Source: Metabacillus halosaccharovorans (lineage in GTDB: Bacteria; Bacillota; Bacilli; Bacillales; Bacillaceae). Taken from it: a stretch of 64,000 nucleotides of DNA. The DNA lies in assembly GCF_002019635.1 (NCBI RefSeq), contig NZ_KV917371.1:1966001-2030000 (forward strand), in the 5' to 3' direction. Positions within the stretch are counted from its first letter, which is position 1, and each line of letters begins with the position of its first letter. Shown here piece by piece: positions 26,961 through 36,358 of this stretch. The notes under the pieces were generated by a model. That model saw only the letters and a program-made list of their open reading frames with translations, made no database searches and was not told the DNA's origin. Made by a program: the position numbers and the translations under genes.

Positions 26961-27848
26961 ATGCAAATAGATGGTGTATTTTCAGGTGGTGGAATAAAGG
27001 GGTTTGCTCTAATTGGAGCATATGAGGCGATTGAAAAGAGAGGGTTCGAGTTTAAACGTCTTGCAGGTACAAGTGCAGGATCTATTATTTGTGCCTTTGT
27101 CATGGCTGGTTATAAAAGTGATGAAATTTTAGAAATGATGGACGAATTAGACCTGAAAATGTTATTAGATGCCCGAAAATCATTTCTACCGCTCCCCTTT
27201 ACAAAATGGATTTCACTTTATTGGAATTTGGGTTTATATCGTGGAGTCAAACTGGAAGAGTGGATCTGTCAAAAATTAAAAAATAAAGGGATTTCTACAT
27301 TTGCGGATTTGCCGGTAGGTAGTTTAAGAGTTGTTGCATCAGATTTAACAAATGGTCGTTTAATCGTGTTGCCTGATGATCTTCTTAAATATGGAATCGA
27401 ACCATTATCTTTTTCAGTTGCAAAAGCAGTGAGAATGAGCTGCAGTCTCCCTTATTTTTTTGAACCTGTAAAATTAACAACTTCAAAAGGTGTTAATATT
27501 TTTGTTGACGGTGGCGTACTTAGTAACTTTCCAATTTGGCTTTTTCAGCAAAATAGTAAACATGCCAAAAAAAGGCCTGTTCTAGGTATAAAATTGAGTT
27601 CTAGTGAACAGGAAAGACCCGCTAAAGAAATTCATAATGCAATTGATATGTTTAATGCTCTATTTGAAACAATGAAAGATGCACATGATAGCAGACATAT
27701 TTCTAAAAGACATGAAAAAGATATTGTATTTATTCCTGTTGAAAACATTGTCACAACAGAATTCGAAATAAATGAACAAAAAAAACTAGCTCTAATAGAG
27801 CTAGGTCGAAGACGAACAAACGAATTTTTGAAAAATTGGTCATTTTAG
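26961..27848 (+). CDS. yqhO: Patatin-like phospholipase YqhO
   Basis: 295 residues. Oxyanion-hole motif FSGGGIKGFA at 7-16, nucleophile motif GTSAGS (Ser near 42), and the DGG catalytic-Asp motif in FVDGGVLSNFP. These define a patatin-type Ser/Asp lipid acyl hydrolase. No signal peptide. Its stop overlaps the stop of yqhP, which runs in the opposite direction. B. subtilis has the same neighbour yqhP. Confidence 0.9.
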   Translation: MQIDGVFSGGGIKGFALIGAYEAIEKRGFEFKRLAGTSAGSIICAFVMAGYKSDEILEMMDELDLKMLLDARKSFLPLPFTKWISLYWNLGLYRGVKLEEWICQKLKNKGISTFADLPVGSLRVVASDLTNGRLIVLPDDLLKYGIEPLSFSVAKAVRMSCSLPYFFEPVKLTTSKGVNIFVDGGVLSNFPIWLFQQNSKHAKKRPVLGIKLSSSEQERPAKEIHNAIDMFNALFETMKDAHDSRHISKRHEKDIVFIPVENIVTTEFEINEQKKLALIELGRRRTNEFLKNWSF

Positions 27849-28240
27849 AAAAACGCTCGGTTTTTCTTTTTTCCTTTCTTTCCTTCAATCACTGTTAAAT
27901 GTGAAGGTTGTTGCTTTTTCTTTTTAATGGCAGAGGCTTTTTTTGTTTTCTTTACTTGAGATATGTTTCTTACATTTGAACCTTTATTGCTTCGGTCATC
28001 AAAACGTCTTTTGGATTGTTTCGCAGCTTTTAAATAGGAAGATTGCTCTTTCCCCATTTTTCTTCTAGAAACTAATCGATAAATAAGGTAAATTAACCCG
28101 GCGATTGCTGCATAGATTGCAATTTGTTTTAAAAGCCATAGAGGCTCTGACACGAGGGTTGTGACAAAACCTATTACTCCTAATAAAATAATAACCATGA
28201 CGATCCAATTAGTACGACGAGTCATCCTGACCACCTCCAA
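27845..28240 (-). CDS. yqhP: YqhP, small membrane protein with basic tail
   Basis: 131 residues. Two hydrophobic segments near the N terminus (IVMVIILLGVIGFVTTLVS and LLKQIAIYAAIAGLIYLIYRLV), followed by a strongly basic, Lys/Arg/Gln-rich cytoplasmic tail ending KGKKKNRAFF. Function unknown. Assigned by position between yqhO and yqhQ. 29 nt downstream of yqhQ. Confidence 0.8.
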   Translation of the reverse strand: MEVVRMTRRTNWIVMVIILLGVIGFVTTLVSEPLWLLKQIAIYAAIAGLIYLIYRLVSRRKMGKEQSSYLKAAKQSKRRFDDRSNKGSNVRNISQVKKTKKASAIKKKKQQPSHLTVIEGKKGKKKNRAFF

Positions 28241-28269
28241 GGAAAGATACCAATCAAAATACGCTCAAA

Positions 28270-29217
28270 TTACACGATTTGCTCTGCGGATGTCTGAGTC
28301 TCTTTTTCCATCCGAAGAAGTTCATTAAAACTTGCGATTGCTACTTCAACTTGGTCATTTGTAGGTTCTTTTGTTGTTAAGAGCTGTAACCATAAACCCG
28401 GATACCCTAAAAATCGCAAAACCGGAATGTGGCGAACCTTATTTGTGAGCTGTAGTACTTCAAAAGAAATACCAAGTACGACAGGTATTAAAGCCAAGCG
28501 ATTTACGATTCTTAACCATAATGGATCTGTCGGAACAAGTGTGTAAACAAAAACACCAACAATGACAGTGAAGAGAATAAAGCTACTGCCGCATCTGTAA
28601 TGCAATCGTGATTGGCTTTGAACATTTTCAACTGTTAGCTCTAGATTGTTTTCGTATGTGTTAATTACTTTATGCTCTGCCCCGTGGTATTGAAACACGC
28701 GTCTTATCAAAGGTGTAAATGAGATAGCATATATGTATGCTAAAAGTAACGCGAGTTTGAAAGCACCTTCTATGAGAATTTGCCCGAAATCTGAAGAGAT
28801 AAGGGGACGGAAAAATTCTGCTAAGAAAACAGGTAAAAGCGTAAAGATAACTTTACCAAAGAAAAAGGAAAGAACCCCTACTGCTGCAATGCCGAGCCAC
28901 ATTGTTAATTTTGAATCACTTTTCTTTTGTTCTTCAATCATTTGCTCGTCATCCGCCGGATCAACTTCAAAGCGCTCAGTAGCGAAATTCAAGTGCTTTG
29001 ACCCATTAGCACTTGCCTCGATGATTGCCACAATTCCCCGTAAAAAAGGAATCTTTTTCAAAGAAGATAACGTTTTCTGATTTTTCCTAGGTAGATGGAA
29101 ATAATCAATGGAGCTATCTGTTCGACGAATGGCTGTTACGTAGTGGTGTTTTCCACCAAACATAACGCCTTCGATAACAGCTTGCCCACCATATGCAGGT
29201 TTTTTTTCATTTGCCAT
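28270..29217 (-). CDS. yqhQ: YqhQ, DUF1385 membrane protein
   Basis: 315 residues. Start MANEKKPAYGGQAVIEGVMFGGKHHYVTAIRR is the DUF1385 hallmark (GGQAVIEGVMMRG-like). Several membrane segments in the middle (LTMWLGIAAVGVLSFFFGKVIFTLLPVFLAEF and others) and the conserved FQYHGAEHKVINTYE. Function not established. Operon with yqhP. Confidence 0.9.
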   Translation of the reverse strand: MANEKKPAYGGQAVIEGVMFGGKHHYVTAIRRTDSSIDYFHLPRKNQKTLSSLKKIPFLRGIVAIIEASANGSKHLNFATERFEVDPADDEQMIEEQKKSDSKLTMWLGIAAVGVLSFFFGKVIFTLLPVFLAEFFRPLISSDFGQILIEGAFKLALLLAYIYAISFTPLIRRVFQYHGAEHKVINTYENNLELTVENVQSQSRLHYRCGSSFILFTVIVGVFVYTLVPTDPLWLRIVNRLALIPVVLGISFEVLQLTNKVRHIPVLRFLGYPGLWLQLLTTKEPTNDQVEVAIASFNELLRMEKETQTSAEQIV

Positions 29218-29599
29218 GTGACACCAACCTATCTAATTCTTATTATGGAAGTAAACAATGTTTAATCAGAGTTTAGCTATTATCTCTATAATACAGAATT
29301 TAGAAAGAAACCTCTACAGTGATGTTTAGAAATAAACATTATAAGAGCCAGCATATTACAAGGAACGATTAAACTGTTTATTTGGATGGTAATAATGGAC
29401 AAATGATCATGATTCTTCCTTTTTCTAACGTTTAGTTTAAACGAATTGTTGGAAATTATTCCTATACTAACATTATACCCACGCATTTTTTTACTAGACA
29501 TGATTAAGTTGAAAAAAAGTGTAAATTTCAGGCCACAAGATCTTTAAGGAAACATGCATACGCAAAAATTGGACATAGTAAGAATGGAGGTGTTGGAAA
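29218..29599. other. Intergenic region between divergent yqhQ and yqhR
   Basis: 382 bp with no convincing gene, repeat or RNA. It must hold the two divergent promoters, but I could not pick them reliably. The ribosome site of yqhR is GGAGGTG at its right end. Confidence 0.4.
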
Positions 29600-30121
29600 A
29601 TGGCAGCTAAAAAAGAGGATAAAAAGAAAAAAGATCAACCAGATTTAGAGCAGAATAAAAAAGAAGAACCGATGTCTTTGATGGGGAAGTCGATTGTAAC
29701 GGGATTTATTGGTGGTGTTTTTTGGAGTGCATTGGCCTATCTTGCTTACATCTTGAATTTCACAGAAGTAAGTCCTAACCTGATATTACAACCATTCGCA
29801 TTAGGAAATTGGAAAGATGGCGTTGTTGGTAACGTGATAAGTATTATTATTATAGGAATAATTTCCATTGGAGCAGCATTAGTGTATTATGCAATCTTAA
29901 GACGTTTCGATGGCATATGGCTTGGTCTTGCTTACGGAGTCGCATTGTGGGCGCTGGTATTTTTTGTTCTGAATCCGATTTTTCCAAATGTAGAAACTGT
30001 TTTAGAATTATCTCGTGGAACCATAGTAACAACAATATGTCTTTATATATTGTACGGAGTGTTTATCGGATACTCGATTTCATTTGAGTATAAAGAATTC
30101 AATACCAGGTTAGAAAGCTAA
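29600..30121 (+). CDS. yqhR: YqhR, integral membrane protein
   Basis: 173 residues. A charged N terminus (about 25 residues, Lys/Glu-rich) precedes four hydrophobic segments beginning SIVTGFIGGVFWSALAYLAYIL. YqhR family, function unknown; assigned by position before aroQ and by its membrane topology. Confidence 0.85.
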   Translation: MAAKKEDKKKKDQPDLEQNKKEEPMSLMGKSIVTGFIGGVFWSALAYLAYILNFTEVSPNLILQPFALGNWKDGVVGNVISIIIIGIISIGAALVYYAILRRFDGIWLGLAYGVALWALVFFVLNPIFPNVETVLELSRGTIVTTICLYILYGVFIGYSISFEYKEFNTRLES

Positions 30122-30144
30122 GGAAAACAATAGCTTGATATGGT

Positions 30145-30174
30145 AGAATGTTCATGTGATGAACATTCTTTTTT
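30145..30174 (+). terminator. Terminator of yqhR
   Basis: AGAATGTTCAT and ATGAACATTCTTTTTT with a 3-nt loop. Confidence 0.85.
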
Positions 30175-30262
30175 ATGTAATTAAAAACGTATCTAATAAT
30201 ATAAGTGCACATCACATTTAGGCACTACATCCTTGCTTATGAAAAGAGGTGTAAAATCATAT

Positions 30263-30706
30263 ATGAGAGTGTTAGTTATAAATGGACCGAATTTAAATCG
30301 ATTAGGCGTACGTGAACCAGGAGTTTACGGGTCAAATACATTAACAGATCTTGAAAAGGATCTCTTAACATTTGGTGAAAAGTTCAACTCTGAAGTGACT
30401 TGTTTTCAATCAAATCATGAAGGTGATTTAATTGACGCGATTCATGAAGCAGATGAACAGTATGATGGAATTGTGATCAATCCTGGTGCTTTTACACATT
30501 ATAGTTATGCCATTCGAGATGCAATTGCGAGTATCACTGTTCCAGTTATTGAAGTCCATATCTCAAATGTTCATGCAAGAGAGGACTTCCGCCATACATC
30601 AGTTACAGCTCCCGTTACAGCCGGTCAAATTATTGGGTTAGGGTTTAAAGGGTATGAATTAGCCATTCTTGCATTAAAAGACAAGATAGGAGGCAGTAGA
30701 ACATGA
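30263..30706 (+). CDS. aroQ: Type II 3-dehydroquinate dehydratase
   Basis: 147 residues from ATG 30263 (GAGGTG 13 nt upstream); an extension to 30233 would add ten residues not typical of the family. Motifs: LVINGPNLNRLGVREPGVYG (flexible lid with the catalytic Arg and Tyr), NPGAFTHYSYAIRDA and EVHISNVHAREDFRHTS with the catalytic His. Third step of the shikimate pathway. Its stop overlaps the yqhT start by four nt (ATGA). Confidence 0.95.
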   Translation: MRVLVINGPNLNRLGVREPGVYGSNTLTDLEKDLLTFGEKFNSEVTCFQSNHEGDLIDAIHEADEQYDGIVINPGAFTHYSYAIRDAIASITVPVIEVHISNVHAREDFRHTSVTAPVTAGQIIGLGFKGYELAILALKDKIGGSRT

Positions 30707-31764
30707 AATTAGAAAACATTCGCAAACGCTTTAAAGAGTTATCCATTGAAGGGCTTGTTATAACAAGTAGTTACAATAGAAGATATATGACAGGTTTTAC
30801 AGGTACAGCTGGAGTAGCCGTTATTTCTGAAGAAAAAGCTGTGTTTATTACAGATTTCCGTTATACAGAACAAGCTGCAAAAGAGATAGATGGTTTTGAA
30901 ATTGTCCAACATACGGGTCCTATCGTTGAGGAAGTTGCAACTCAAGTTGAGAAACTGGGAATTAAGAGATTGGGATTTGAGCAAGATCATGTTACATATC
31001 AAACATATACAGCGTATAAAAATGCCTTGAAAAATACAGAGTTTATTCCGGTATCTGGTGCAGTAGAAAAGTTACGCTTGATAAAGTCCCCTTCAGAGAT
31101 TAAGATATTAAAGGAAGCGGCTGAGATTGCTGATGCTGCGTATAAACATATTCTTACTTTTGTCAAACCGGGTTTAAAGGAGATCGACGTAGCAAATGAG
31201 CTCGAATTTTTTATGAGAAAAAACGGAGCTGTTTCTTCATCTTTTGATATTATTGTAGCATCGGGGTATCGTTCCGCATTACCACATGGTGTAGCAAGCG
31301 AAAAAGAAATTGAAAAAGGTGATTTTGTTACACTTGATTTTGGTGCATACTACAAAGGATACTGTTCAGACATTACGAGAACGTTTGCTGTAGGTGAACC
31401 GAGTGATGAACTGAAAAATATATACTCTGTAGTACTTGAAGCACAATTGCGCGGAATGAATGGTATTAAACCGGGAATGACAGGCAAGCAAGCGGACGCT
31501 TTGACTCGTGATTACATAAAAGATCAAGGCTATGGTGAGTATTTTGGTCATTCAACAGGACATGGTCTTGGAATGGAAGTACATGAAGGGCCGGCTTTAT
31601 CTTTTAGATCTGATACAATTCTAGAACCAGGGATGGTTGTAACCGTTGAACCAGGTATTTATGTAGCTGGTCTTGGCGGGGTGAGAATTGAAGACGATAC
31701 AGTCATAACCGCTAATGGTAATGAGTCTTTAACACATTCGCCAAAAGATCTTATTATTTTATAA
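30703..31764 (+). CDS. yqhT: M24-family Xaa-Pro aminopeptidase-like protein YqhT
   Basis: 353 residues. N-terminal creatinase-like domain, then a pita-bread catalytic domain with all metal ligands: the two Asp of LDFGAYYKGYCSDITRTF, the His of HSTGHGLGMEVHEGP and the Glu residues of VEPGIYV and VRIEDD. Cleaves N-terminal residues next to proline. Coupled to aroQ and followed by efp, in the usual order. Confidence 0.94.
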   Translation: MKLENIRKRFKELSIEGLVITSSYNRRYMTGFTGTAGVAVISEEKAVFITDFRYTEQAAKEIDGFEIVQHTGPIVEEVATQVEKLGIKRLGFEQDHVTYQTYTAYKNALKNTEFIPVSGAVEKLRLIKSPSEIKILKEAAEIADAAYKHILTFVKPGLKEIDVANELEFFMRKNGAVSSSFDIIVASGYRSALPHGVASEKEIEKGDFVTLDFGAYYKGYCSDITRTFAVGEPSDELKNIYSVVLEAQLRGMNGIKPGMTGKQADALTRDYIKDQGYGEYFGHSTGHGLGMEVHEGPALSFRSDTILEPGMVVTVEPGIYVAGLGGVRIEDDTVITANGNESLTHSPKDLIIL

Positions 31765-31856
31765 TAGGGAAGACATGTTCTTTACATATAAGAATGAGGT
31801 TATGAGTGAAATGCTCATGTTTCCTTATTTATTTACCAACTTAGGAGGACTATTTC

Positions 31857-32414
31857 ATGATTTCAGTAAATGACTTTCGTACAGGATTAACGATTGAGGT
31901 GGACAACGGTATTTGGCGTGTAATGGATTTCCAACACGTGAAACCTGGAAAAGGTGCTGCATTTGTTCGTTCAAAATTACGTAATCTACGTACCGGAGCG
32001 GTTCAAGAAAAAACATTTCGTGCGGGTGAAAAAGTAGCGAAAGCTCAAATCGAAACTCGTAGAATGCAATACCTTTATGCAAATGGTGATCAGCATGCAT
32101 TCATGGATACAGAAACATATGATCAAATTGAATTACCATCATCTCAAATCGAGTATGAATTGAAATTTCTTAAAGAAAATATGGAAGTTCAAATTATGAT
32201 GTTTGGTACAGAAACACTCGGCGTAGAGCTTCCAAACACTGTTGAGCTGGAAGTAACAGACACTGAGCCTGGTATTAAAGGTGATACAGCTTCAGGCGGT
32301 TCTAAACCAGCTACCCTTGAAACAGGTTTAACTGTACAAGTACCATTCTTTATTAACCAAGGTGATCGTTTACTTATTAATACAACTGAAGGTAGTTACG
32401 TATCACGTGCGTAA
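31857..32414 (+). CDS. efp: Translation elongation factor P
   Basis: 185 residues, standard three-domain EF-P. The modifiable lysine lies at the tip of [14 protein letters not shown] (Lys32 by count); in B. subtilis this residue carries 5-aminopentanol. C-terminal signature [29 protein letters not shown]. Ribosome site TAGGAGG nine nt before ATG. It relieves stalling at polyproline stretches. Confidence 0.97.
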   Translation: MISVNDFRTGLTIEVDNGIWRVMDFQHVKPGKGAAFVRSKLRNLRTGAVQEKTFRAGEKVAKAQIETRRMQYLYANGDQHAFMDTETYDQIELPSSQIEYELKFLKENMEVQIMMFGTETLGVELPNTVELEVTDTEPGIKGDTASGGSKPATLETGLTVQVPFFINQGDRLLINTTEGSYVSRA

Positions 32415-32425
32415 TGACTTTATTG

Positions 32426-32460
32426 AAAAAAGATGCTGCTTTTGTTAGCATCTTTTTTTT
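32426..32460 (+). terminator. Terminator of efp
   Basis: AAAAGATGCT and AGCATCTTTTTTTT with a loop of nine nt. Confidence 0.85.
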
Positions 32461-32609
32461 ATTGGCTTCTTCCTTATCCCCAATATAAATAACAATGTAA
32501 CAAACCTCATGATAATTCATTCATTATATTTTATCTTCTGCCATCTTTTCTGTCTAAAATACTTCTCTTTGGCATATGGTGTACAAACTTATGCTTTTAG
32601 GAGGACAAC

Positions 32610-32891
32610 ATGAAACGTTTATTTTCACATATTGATTCAACAGTATTCGCTATGGCAGGTCTTCGTTTTTTATCAGCTGGAATTGAATTAACAGCTGCTA
32701 TTTTAATGTTGGTTTTTAATGATGTAAAAAAAGCAGTAACGATTAATTCATTATTGGCGATTGTTGGTCCTGTTATTTTTATTGTAACGATGACAATAGG
32801 GATTTTTCATATTGCCGATCAACTGTCTTATGCAAAACTACTATTTATTGGATTAGGTGTTTTTTTTATCCTCTTTGGAATCTACAAATAG
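32610..32891 (+). CDS. yqhV: YqhV, small membrane protein
   Basis: 93 residues with three hydrophobic segments (LRFLSAGIELTAAILMLVF, INSLLAIVGPVIFIVTMTIGIF, LLFIGLGVFFILFGIY). DUF2619-type family next to spoIIIAA throughout Bacillus; function unknown. AGGAGG precedes the ATG. Confidence 0.88.
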   Translation: MKRLFSHIDSTVFAMAGLRFLSAGIELTAAILMLVFNDVKKAVTINSLLAIVGPVIFIVTMTIGIFHIADQLSYAKLLFIGLGVFFILFGIYK

Positions 32892-32997
32892 ATGAATAGC
32901 CCATATGCTTCACAATAAATCTCCGGGCTTTTATGTCATGAATGTGGTCAAGCATGCATAGATTAAAGTAACGAATAGGTTAATAGGAGGAAGCGGT

Positions 32998-33915
32998 ATG
33001 AAAGAGTTGCTAGAAATGCTTCCGGAATCCATAAGAAAAGAAATCTTAAAGCTTCATCCTGCAAGTTTGTCTCGAGTAGAAGAAATTCGTATTCGTATCC
33101 TGAAAAAGGTTGAAGTCATCATAGCCGGGAAACCCATTTTTCTCTCATCTATGACAACATATGAAGATTCAATCAATCTATTAAACGAGCTAAGCCATTA
33201 TTCAATTTATACGTTAGAAGATGAATTGAAGAAGGGCTATATCACAGTTCGAGGTGGTCACCGTGTCGGGTTAGCCGGCCGGGTGATTACAGAAAATGGA
33301 CGAGTTAAAGCGATACGTGATGTAACATCTTTTAATATTCGAATTGCAAGAGAGAAGCTGGGAATTGCGGAACCATTTGTTTCATATGTCTACCATCAAA
33401 AGTGGTTAAATACCCTTATTATTGGTCCACCACAAACTGGAAAAACCACCTTGTTGCGGGATTTTGCCCGATTAATTAGCAGCGGCTATCAACATATTCC
33501 TTCAAGAAAAGTCGGAATTGTCGATGAGCGATCTGAAATAGCAGGATGTGTTAAGGGAGTACCACAGCACAGATTAGGAGATAGAGTGGATGTCCTTGAT
33601 GCATGCCCTAAAGCTGAGGGAATGATGATGCTGATCAGATCGATGAGTCCGGACGTACTTGTGGTTGATGAAATCGGTACTGCTGAAGATGCAGAAGCTG
33701 TTTTAGAAGCTGTACATGCAGGTGTTCAGTTATTTGTTTCTGTACATGGATATAAAGCTAGTGAATTAATGAATCGCCCAAGCATCAGATCGTTGGTAGA
33801 GGCAAATGTTTTTGATCGGTATCTTGAATTATCAAGAAGAGATGGACCGGGAACTGTCCAGCAAATCCTAAATCATCAAGGTAAACACTTACTAAAAGAA
33901 GGAAGTGTGTCGTAA
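32998..33915 (+). CDS. spoIIIAA: SpoIIIAA, stage III sporulation ATPase
   Basis: 305 residues. P-loop GPPQTGKTTLLRD, Walker B VLVVDEIGT, in a secretion-ATPase fold related to type II/IV secretion motors. It is made in the mother cell and powers the SpoIIIA-SpoIIQ feeding channel across the forespore membranes. First gene of the complete eight-gene operon; the next gene follows immediately. AGGAGG ribosome site. Confidence 0.96.
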   Translation: MKELLEMLPESIRKEILKLHPASLSRVEEIRIRILKKVEVIIAGKPIFLSSMTTYEDSINLLNELSHYSIYTLEDELKKGYITVRGGHRVGLAGRVITENGRVKAIRDVTSFNIRIAREKLGIAEPFVSYVYHQKWLNTLIIGPPQTGKTTLLRDFARLISSGYQHIPSRKVGIVDERSEIAGCVKGVPQHRLGDRVDVLDACPKAEGMMMLIRSMSPDVLVVDEIGTAEDAEAVLEAVHAGVQLFVSVHGYKASELMNRPSIRSLVEANVFDRYLELSRRDGPGTVQQILNHQGKHLLKEGSVS

Positions 33916-34431
33916 ATGATCAAATGGATGGGTGCGTTCCTTATCATTATTGCTACAACTTGGGCCGGATTTGAGGCAGCAAAGCATTTAAGTCAGCGAA
34001 CAAGACAACTTCGTCAGCTAAAAGTTGCCCTTCAATCCTTGGAGGCAGAAATTATGTATGGTCATACCTCGCTTATTGTGGCAGCACAGAATATTTCAAA
34101 ACAGCTTCCAAAGCCATTATCAGGCTTTTTTGAACAGTTTGCTGAAAAGCTAATAAAAGGACACACAAGTGTAAAGGGTGCATGGGAGGAAAGTTTAAAG
34201 GAGATATGGCGCTTAACGGCTTTTAAACAGGGAGAATATGAGGTGTTAAAGCAATTTGGTGAAACACTCGGTCAGCATGATCGTGTTTCACAGCAAAAGC
34301 ACATTAGACTTGCACTCACCCATTTAGAAAGAGAAGAAGCAGATGCTATTGATCGACAAAACCGATATGAACGTATGGTCAAAAGCTTGGGAGTCTTAAC
34401 GGGGTTGTTATTAGTCATTTTATTGATGTAG
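33916..34431 (+). CDS. spoIIIAB: SpoIIIAB, stage III sporulation protein
   Basis: 171 residues: an N-terminal membrane segment, a helical cytoplasmic domain (QRTRQLRQLKVALQSLEAEIMYGHTSL), and a C-terminal membrane segment (GVLTGLLLVILLM). Related to type II secretion F proteins, the platform of such motors. Its ATG abuts the stop of spoIIIAA. Confidence 0.95.
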   Translation: MIKWMGAFLIIIATTWAGFEAAKHLSQRTRQLRQLKVALQSLEAEIMYGHTSLIVAAQNISKQLPKPLSGFFEQFAEKLIKGHTSVKGAWEESLKEIWRLTAFKQGEYEVLKQFGETLGQHDRVSQQKHIRLALTHLEREEADAIDRQNRYERMVKSLGVLTGLLLVILLM

Positions 34432-34450
34432 GTGAAAGGGAGTTGTCGCA

Positions 34451-34657
34451 ATGGGCGTAGATATAAACACCATTTTTCAAATTGCAGGGATAGGAATCGT
34501 CGTTGCATTCCTTCACACAATTTTAGATCAAATGGGCAAGAAGGAGTATGCACAATGGGTCACATTAATTGGCTTCATCTATATTTTGTTTATGGTGGCA
34601 TCAATTGTAGATGATTTATTTAAAAAGATTAAATCAGTCTTTCTTTTTCAAGGGTAA
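34451..34657 (+). CDS. spoIIIAC: SpoIIIAC, small membrane component
   Basis: 68 residues with two membrane helices (IFQIAGIGIVVAFLHTILDQM and WVTLIGFIYILFMVASIVDDLF). Start ATG 34451 with GAAAGGGAG upstream. Part of the SpoIIIA channel; similar in pattern to SpoIIIAD. Confidence 0.95.
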   Translation: MGVDINTIFQIAGIGIVVAFLHTILDQMGKKEYAQWVTLIGFIYILFMVASIVDDLFKKIKSVFLFQG

Positions 34658-34665
34658 GGGGGGCG

Positions 34666-35064
34666 ATTTTTATCGAGATCATACAAATTGTCGGACTAGG
34701 ATTAATTGCAACCTTTCTTGCCCTTATCGTAAAGGAGCAAAAACCTACTTTTGCATTTATGCTTGTTGTATTTGTGGGATGTGTGATTTTTCTTTTTTTA
34801 ATTGATCAAGTGTATGAAATTGTCCGAATGGTTGAACGGATTGCTCTGAATGCAAATGTAAATTTGATTTATGTTGAAACAATCCTAAAAATAATCGGCA
34901 TCGCTTATATAGCAGAGTTTGGTGCGCAAATTACAAAAGACGCAGGACAAGGTGCCATTGCTTCTAAGATTGAATTAGGTGGGAAAATTCTAATTCTTAC
35001 TATGGCTATCCCCATTTTAACGGTTATTATTGAGACGGTTCTAGGGATGATACCAGGAACATAA
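34666..35064 (+). CDS. spoIIIAD: SpoIIIAD, with a non-canonical start codon
   Basis: 132 residues if read from the ATT at 34666. Family sequence IVGLGLIATFLALIVKEQKPTFAF lies upstream of the first ATG (34759), so a start there would remove the conserved first helix. No ATG, GTG or TTG occurs between the in-frame upstream region and that helix; the ribosome site AAGGGGGGCGAT overlaps the spoIIIAC stop and is followed by ATT (34666) and ATC (34672). One of these must initiate unless the sequence has an error. Four hydrophobic segments in total. Confidence 0.85.
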   Translation: MFIEIIQIVGLGLIATFLALIVKEQKPTFAFMLVVFVGCVIFLFLIDQVYEIVRMVERIALNANVNLIYVETILKIIGIAYIAEFGAQITKDAGQGAIASKIELGGKILILTMAIPILTVIIETVLGMIPGT

Positions 35065-35131
35065 TCCATTCTTAACAAGAAGAAAGGCTGAATGAAGAGA
35101 GAAAGAAGCTGAATAAGTTGGAGGTGTGTGA

Positions 35132-36343
35132 ATGCGGCAAATACTTACTTTCGTATTCTTTGTTTCTATTTTTCTAGTAGTCCCGATAAATGTACAAGCC
35201 TCCACGACTCCACAGCAAACATCAGAAGAAGCCAATTCGGATTTGGAAATAAATGCCGAGAGCTTTGTTAATGAACAGGTTGAAAATCTTGAAATCACAG
35301 ATATCAAAACCTATTGGGATGAGGTCATGACAAAATACGGAGGATTTTTACCCGAAAGTCAAAAAGGTAGTCTTCTTCAATTCCTAAATGGTGAAAAAGA
35401 ACTTTCTTTTCAAGAATGGATAAAAGCTTTTTTGAAATTTATGTTTCATGAATTAATAGCGAATGGAAAATTACTGGGCACACTTATTTTGCTAACAATT
35501 TTTAGTATGCTTTTGCAGTTATTGCAAAATGCCTTCAATCAAAGCGCTGTAAGCAAAGTGGCATATGCTTTGGTTTATATGGTATTAATCATTATTGCCC
35601 TAAATAGTTTTCATGTGGCCATTGAGTATACAAATGAAGCGATCCATGCAATGACGAACTTTATTTTGGCACTGATTCCACTTTTATTAGCACTAATGGC
35701 TTCTTCCGGTGGACTAGCCTCTGCAGCATTTTTTCATCCTGTCATCATTTTTCTTATGAATACAAGCGGCCTATTGATTCAGAATGTTGTGTTGCCGCTA
35801 TTATTTTTATCTGCCCTTTTGAATATCGTAAGCACACTAACAGATCAATACAAAGTCACCCAGCTTGCTAACTTGTTAAGGAATATAAGTATCGGTTTAT
35901 TAGCCTCCTTTCTTACGATTTTTCTAGGTGTCATATCTGTCCAGGGAGCCTCGGCGGCTGTAACAGACGGAATTACGATCCGAACGGCAAAATTTATTAC
36001 GGGGAATTTTATTCCTGTCCTAGGAAGAATGTTTACAGATGCTACGGACACAGTCATAAGTGCATCTGTTTTATTGAAAAACACAGTTGGCGTACTTGGA
36101 GTAGCGGTACTGTTGTTTATCGTCGCTTTCCCTGCGATTAAAGTATTATCTCTTGCATTAATCTATAAGTTTGCAGCAGCAATTCTACAACCACTTGGCG
36201 GGGGACCTGTCATTTCCTGTTTAGACATCATTAGTAAAAGTGTCATTTATATATTTGCTGCATTGGCTATTGTGTCGTTAATGTTTTTCTTAAGTTTAAC
36301 AGTTATTATCGCTGCCAGTAATTTAACAATCATGATGCGTTAA
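35132..36343 (+). CDS. spoIIIAE: SpoIIIAE, polytopic membrane component
   Basis: 403 residues. Cleavable-type signal sequence (ILTFVFFVSIFLVVPINVQASTT), an extracytoplasmic helical region, then about seven membrane helices with SGGLASAAFFHPVIIFLMNTSG and the conserved LQPLGGGPVISCLD. Largest membrane protein of the SpoIIIA complex. GGAGGTG before the ATG. Confidence 0.95.
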   Translation: MRQILTFVFFVSIFLVVPINVQASTTPQQTSEEANSDLEINAESFVNEQVENLEITDIKTYWDEVMTKYGGFLPESQKGSLLQFLNGEKELSFQEWIKAFLKFMFHELIANGKLLGTLILLTIFSMLLQLLQNAFNQSAVSKVAYALVYMVLIIIALNSFHVAIEYTNEAIHAMTNFILALIPLLLALMASSGGLASAAFFHPVIIFLMNTSGLLIQNVVLPLLFLSALLNIVSTLTDQYKVTQLANLLRNISIGLLASFLTIFLGVISVQGASAAVTDGITIRTAKFITGNFIPVLGRMFTDATDTVISASVLLKNTVGVLGVAVLLFIVAFPAIKVLSLALIYKFAAAILQPLGGGPVISCLDIISKSVIYIFAALAIVSLMFFLSLTVIIAASNLTIMMR

Positions 36344-36358
36344 AAGGGAGGAGATAAA

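Noticed and set aside
29286-29501. 71-codon open frame between yqhQ and yqhR
   Set aside because: No ribosome site and no recognisable composition or motif; the region is ordinary intergenic DNA.
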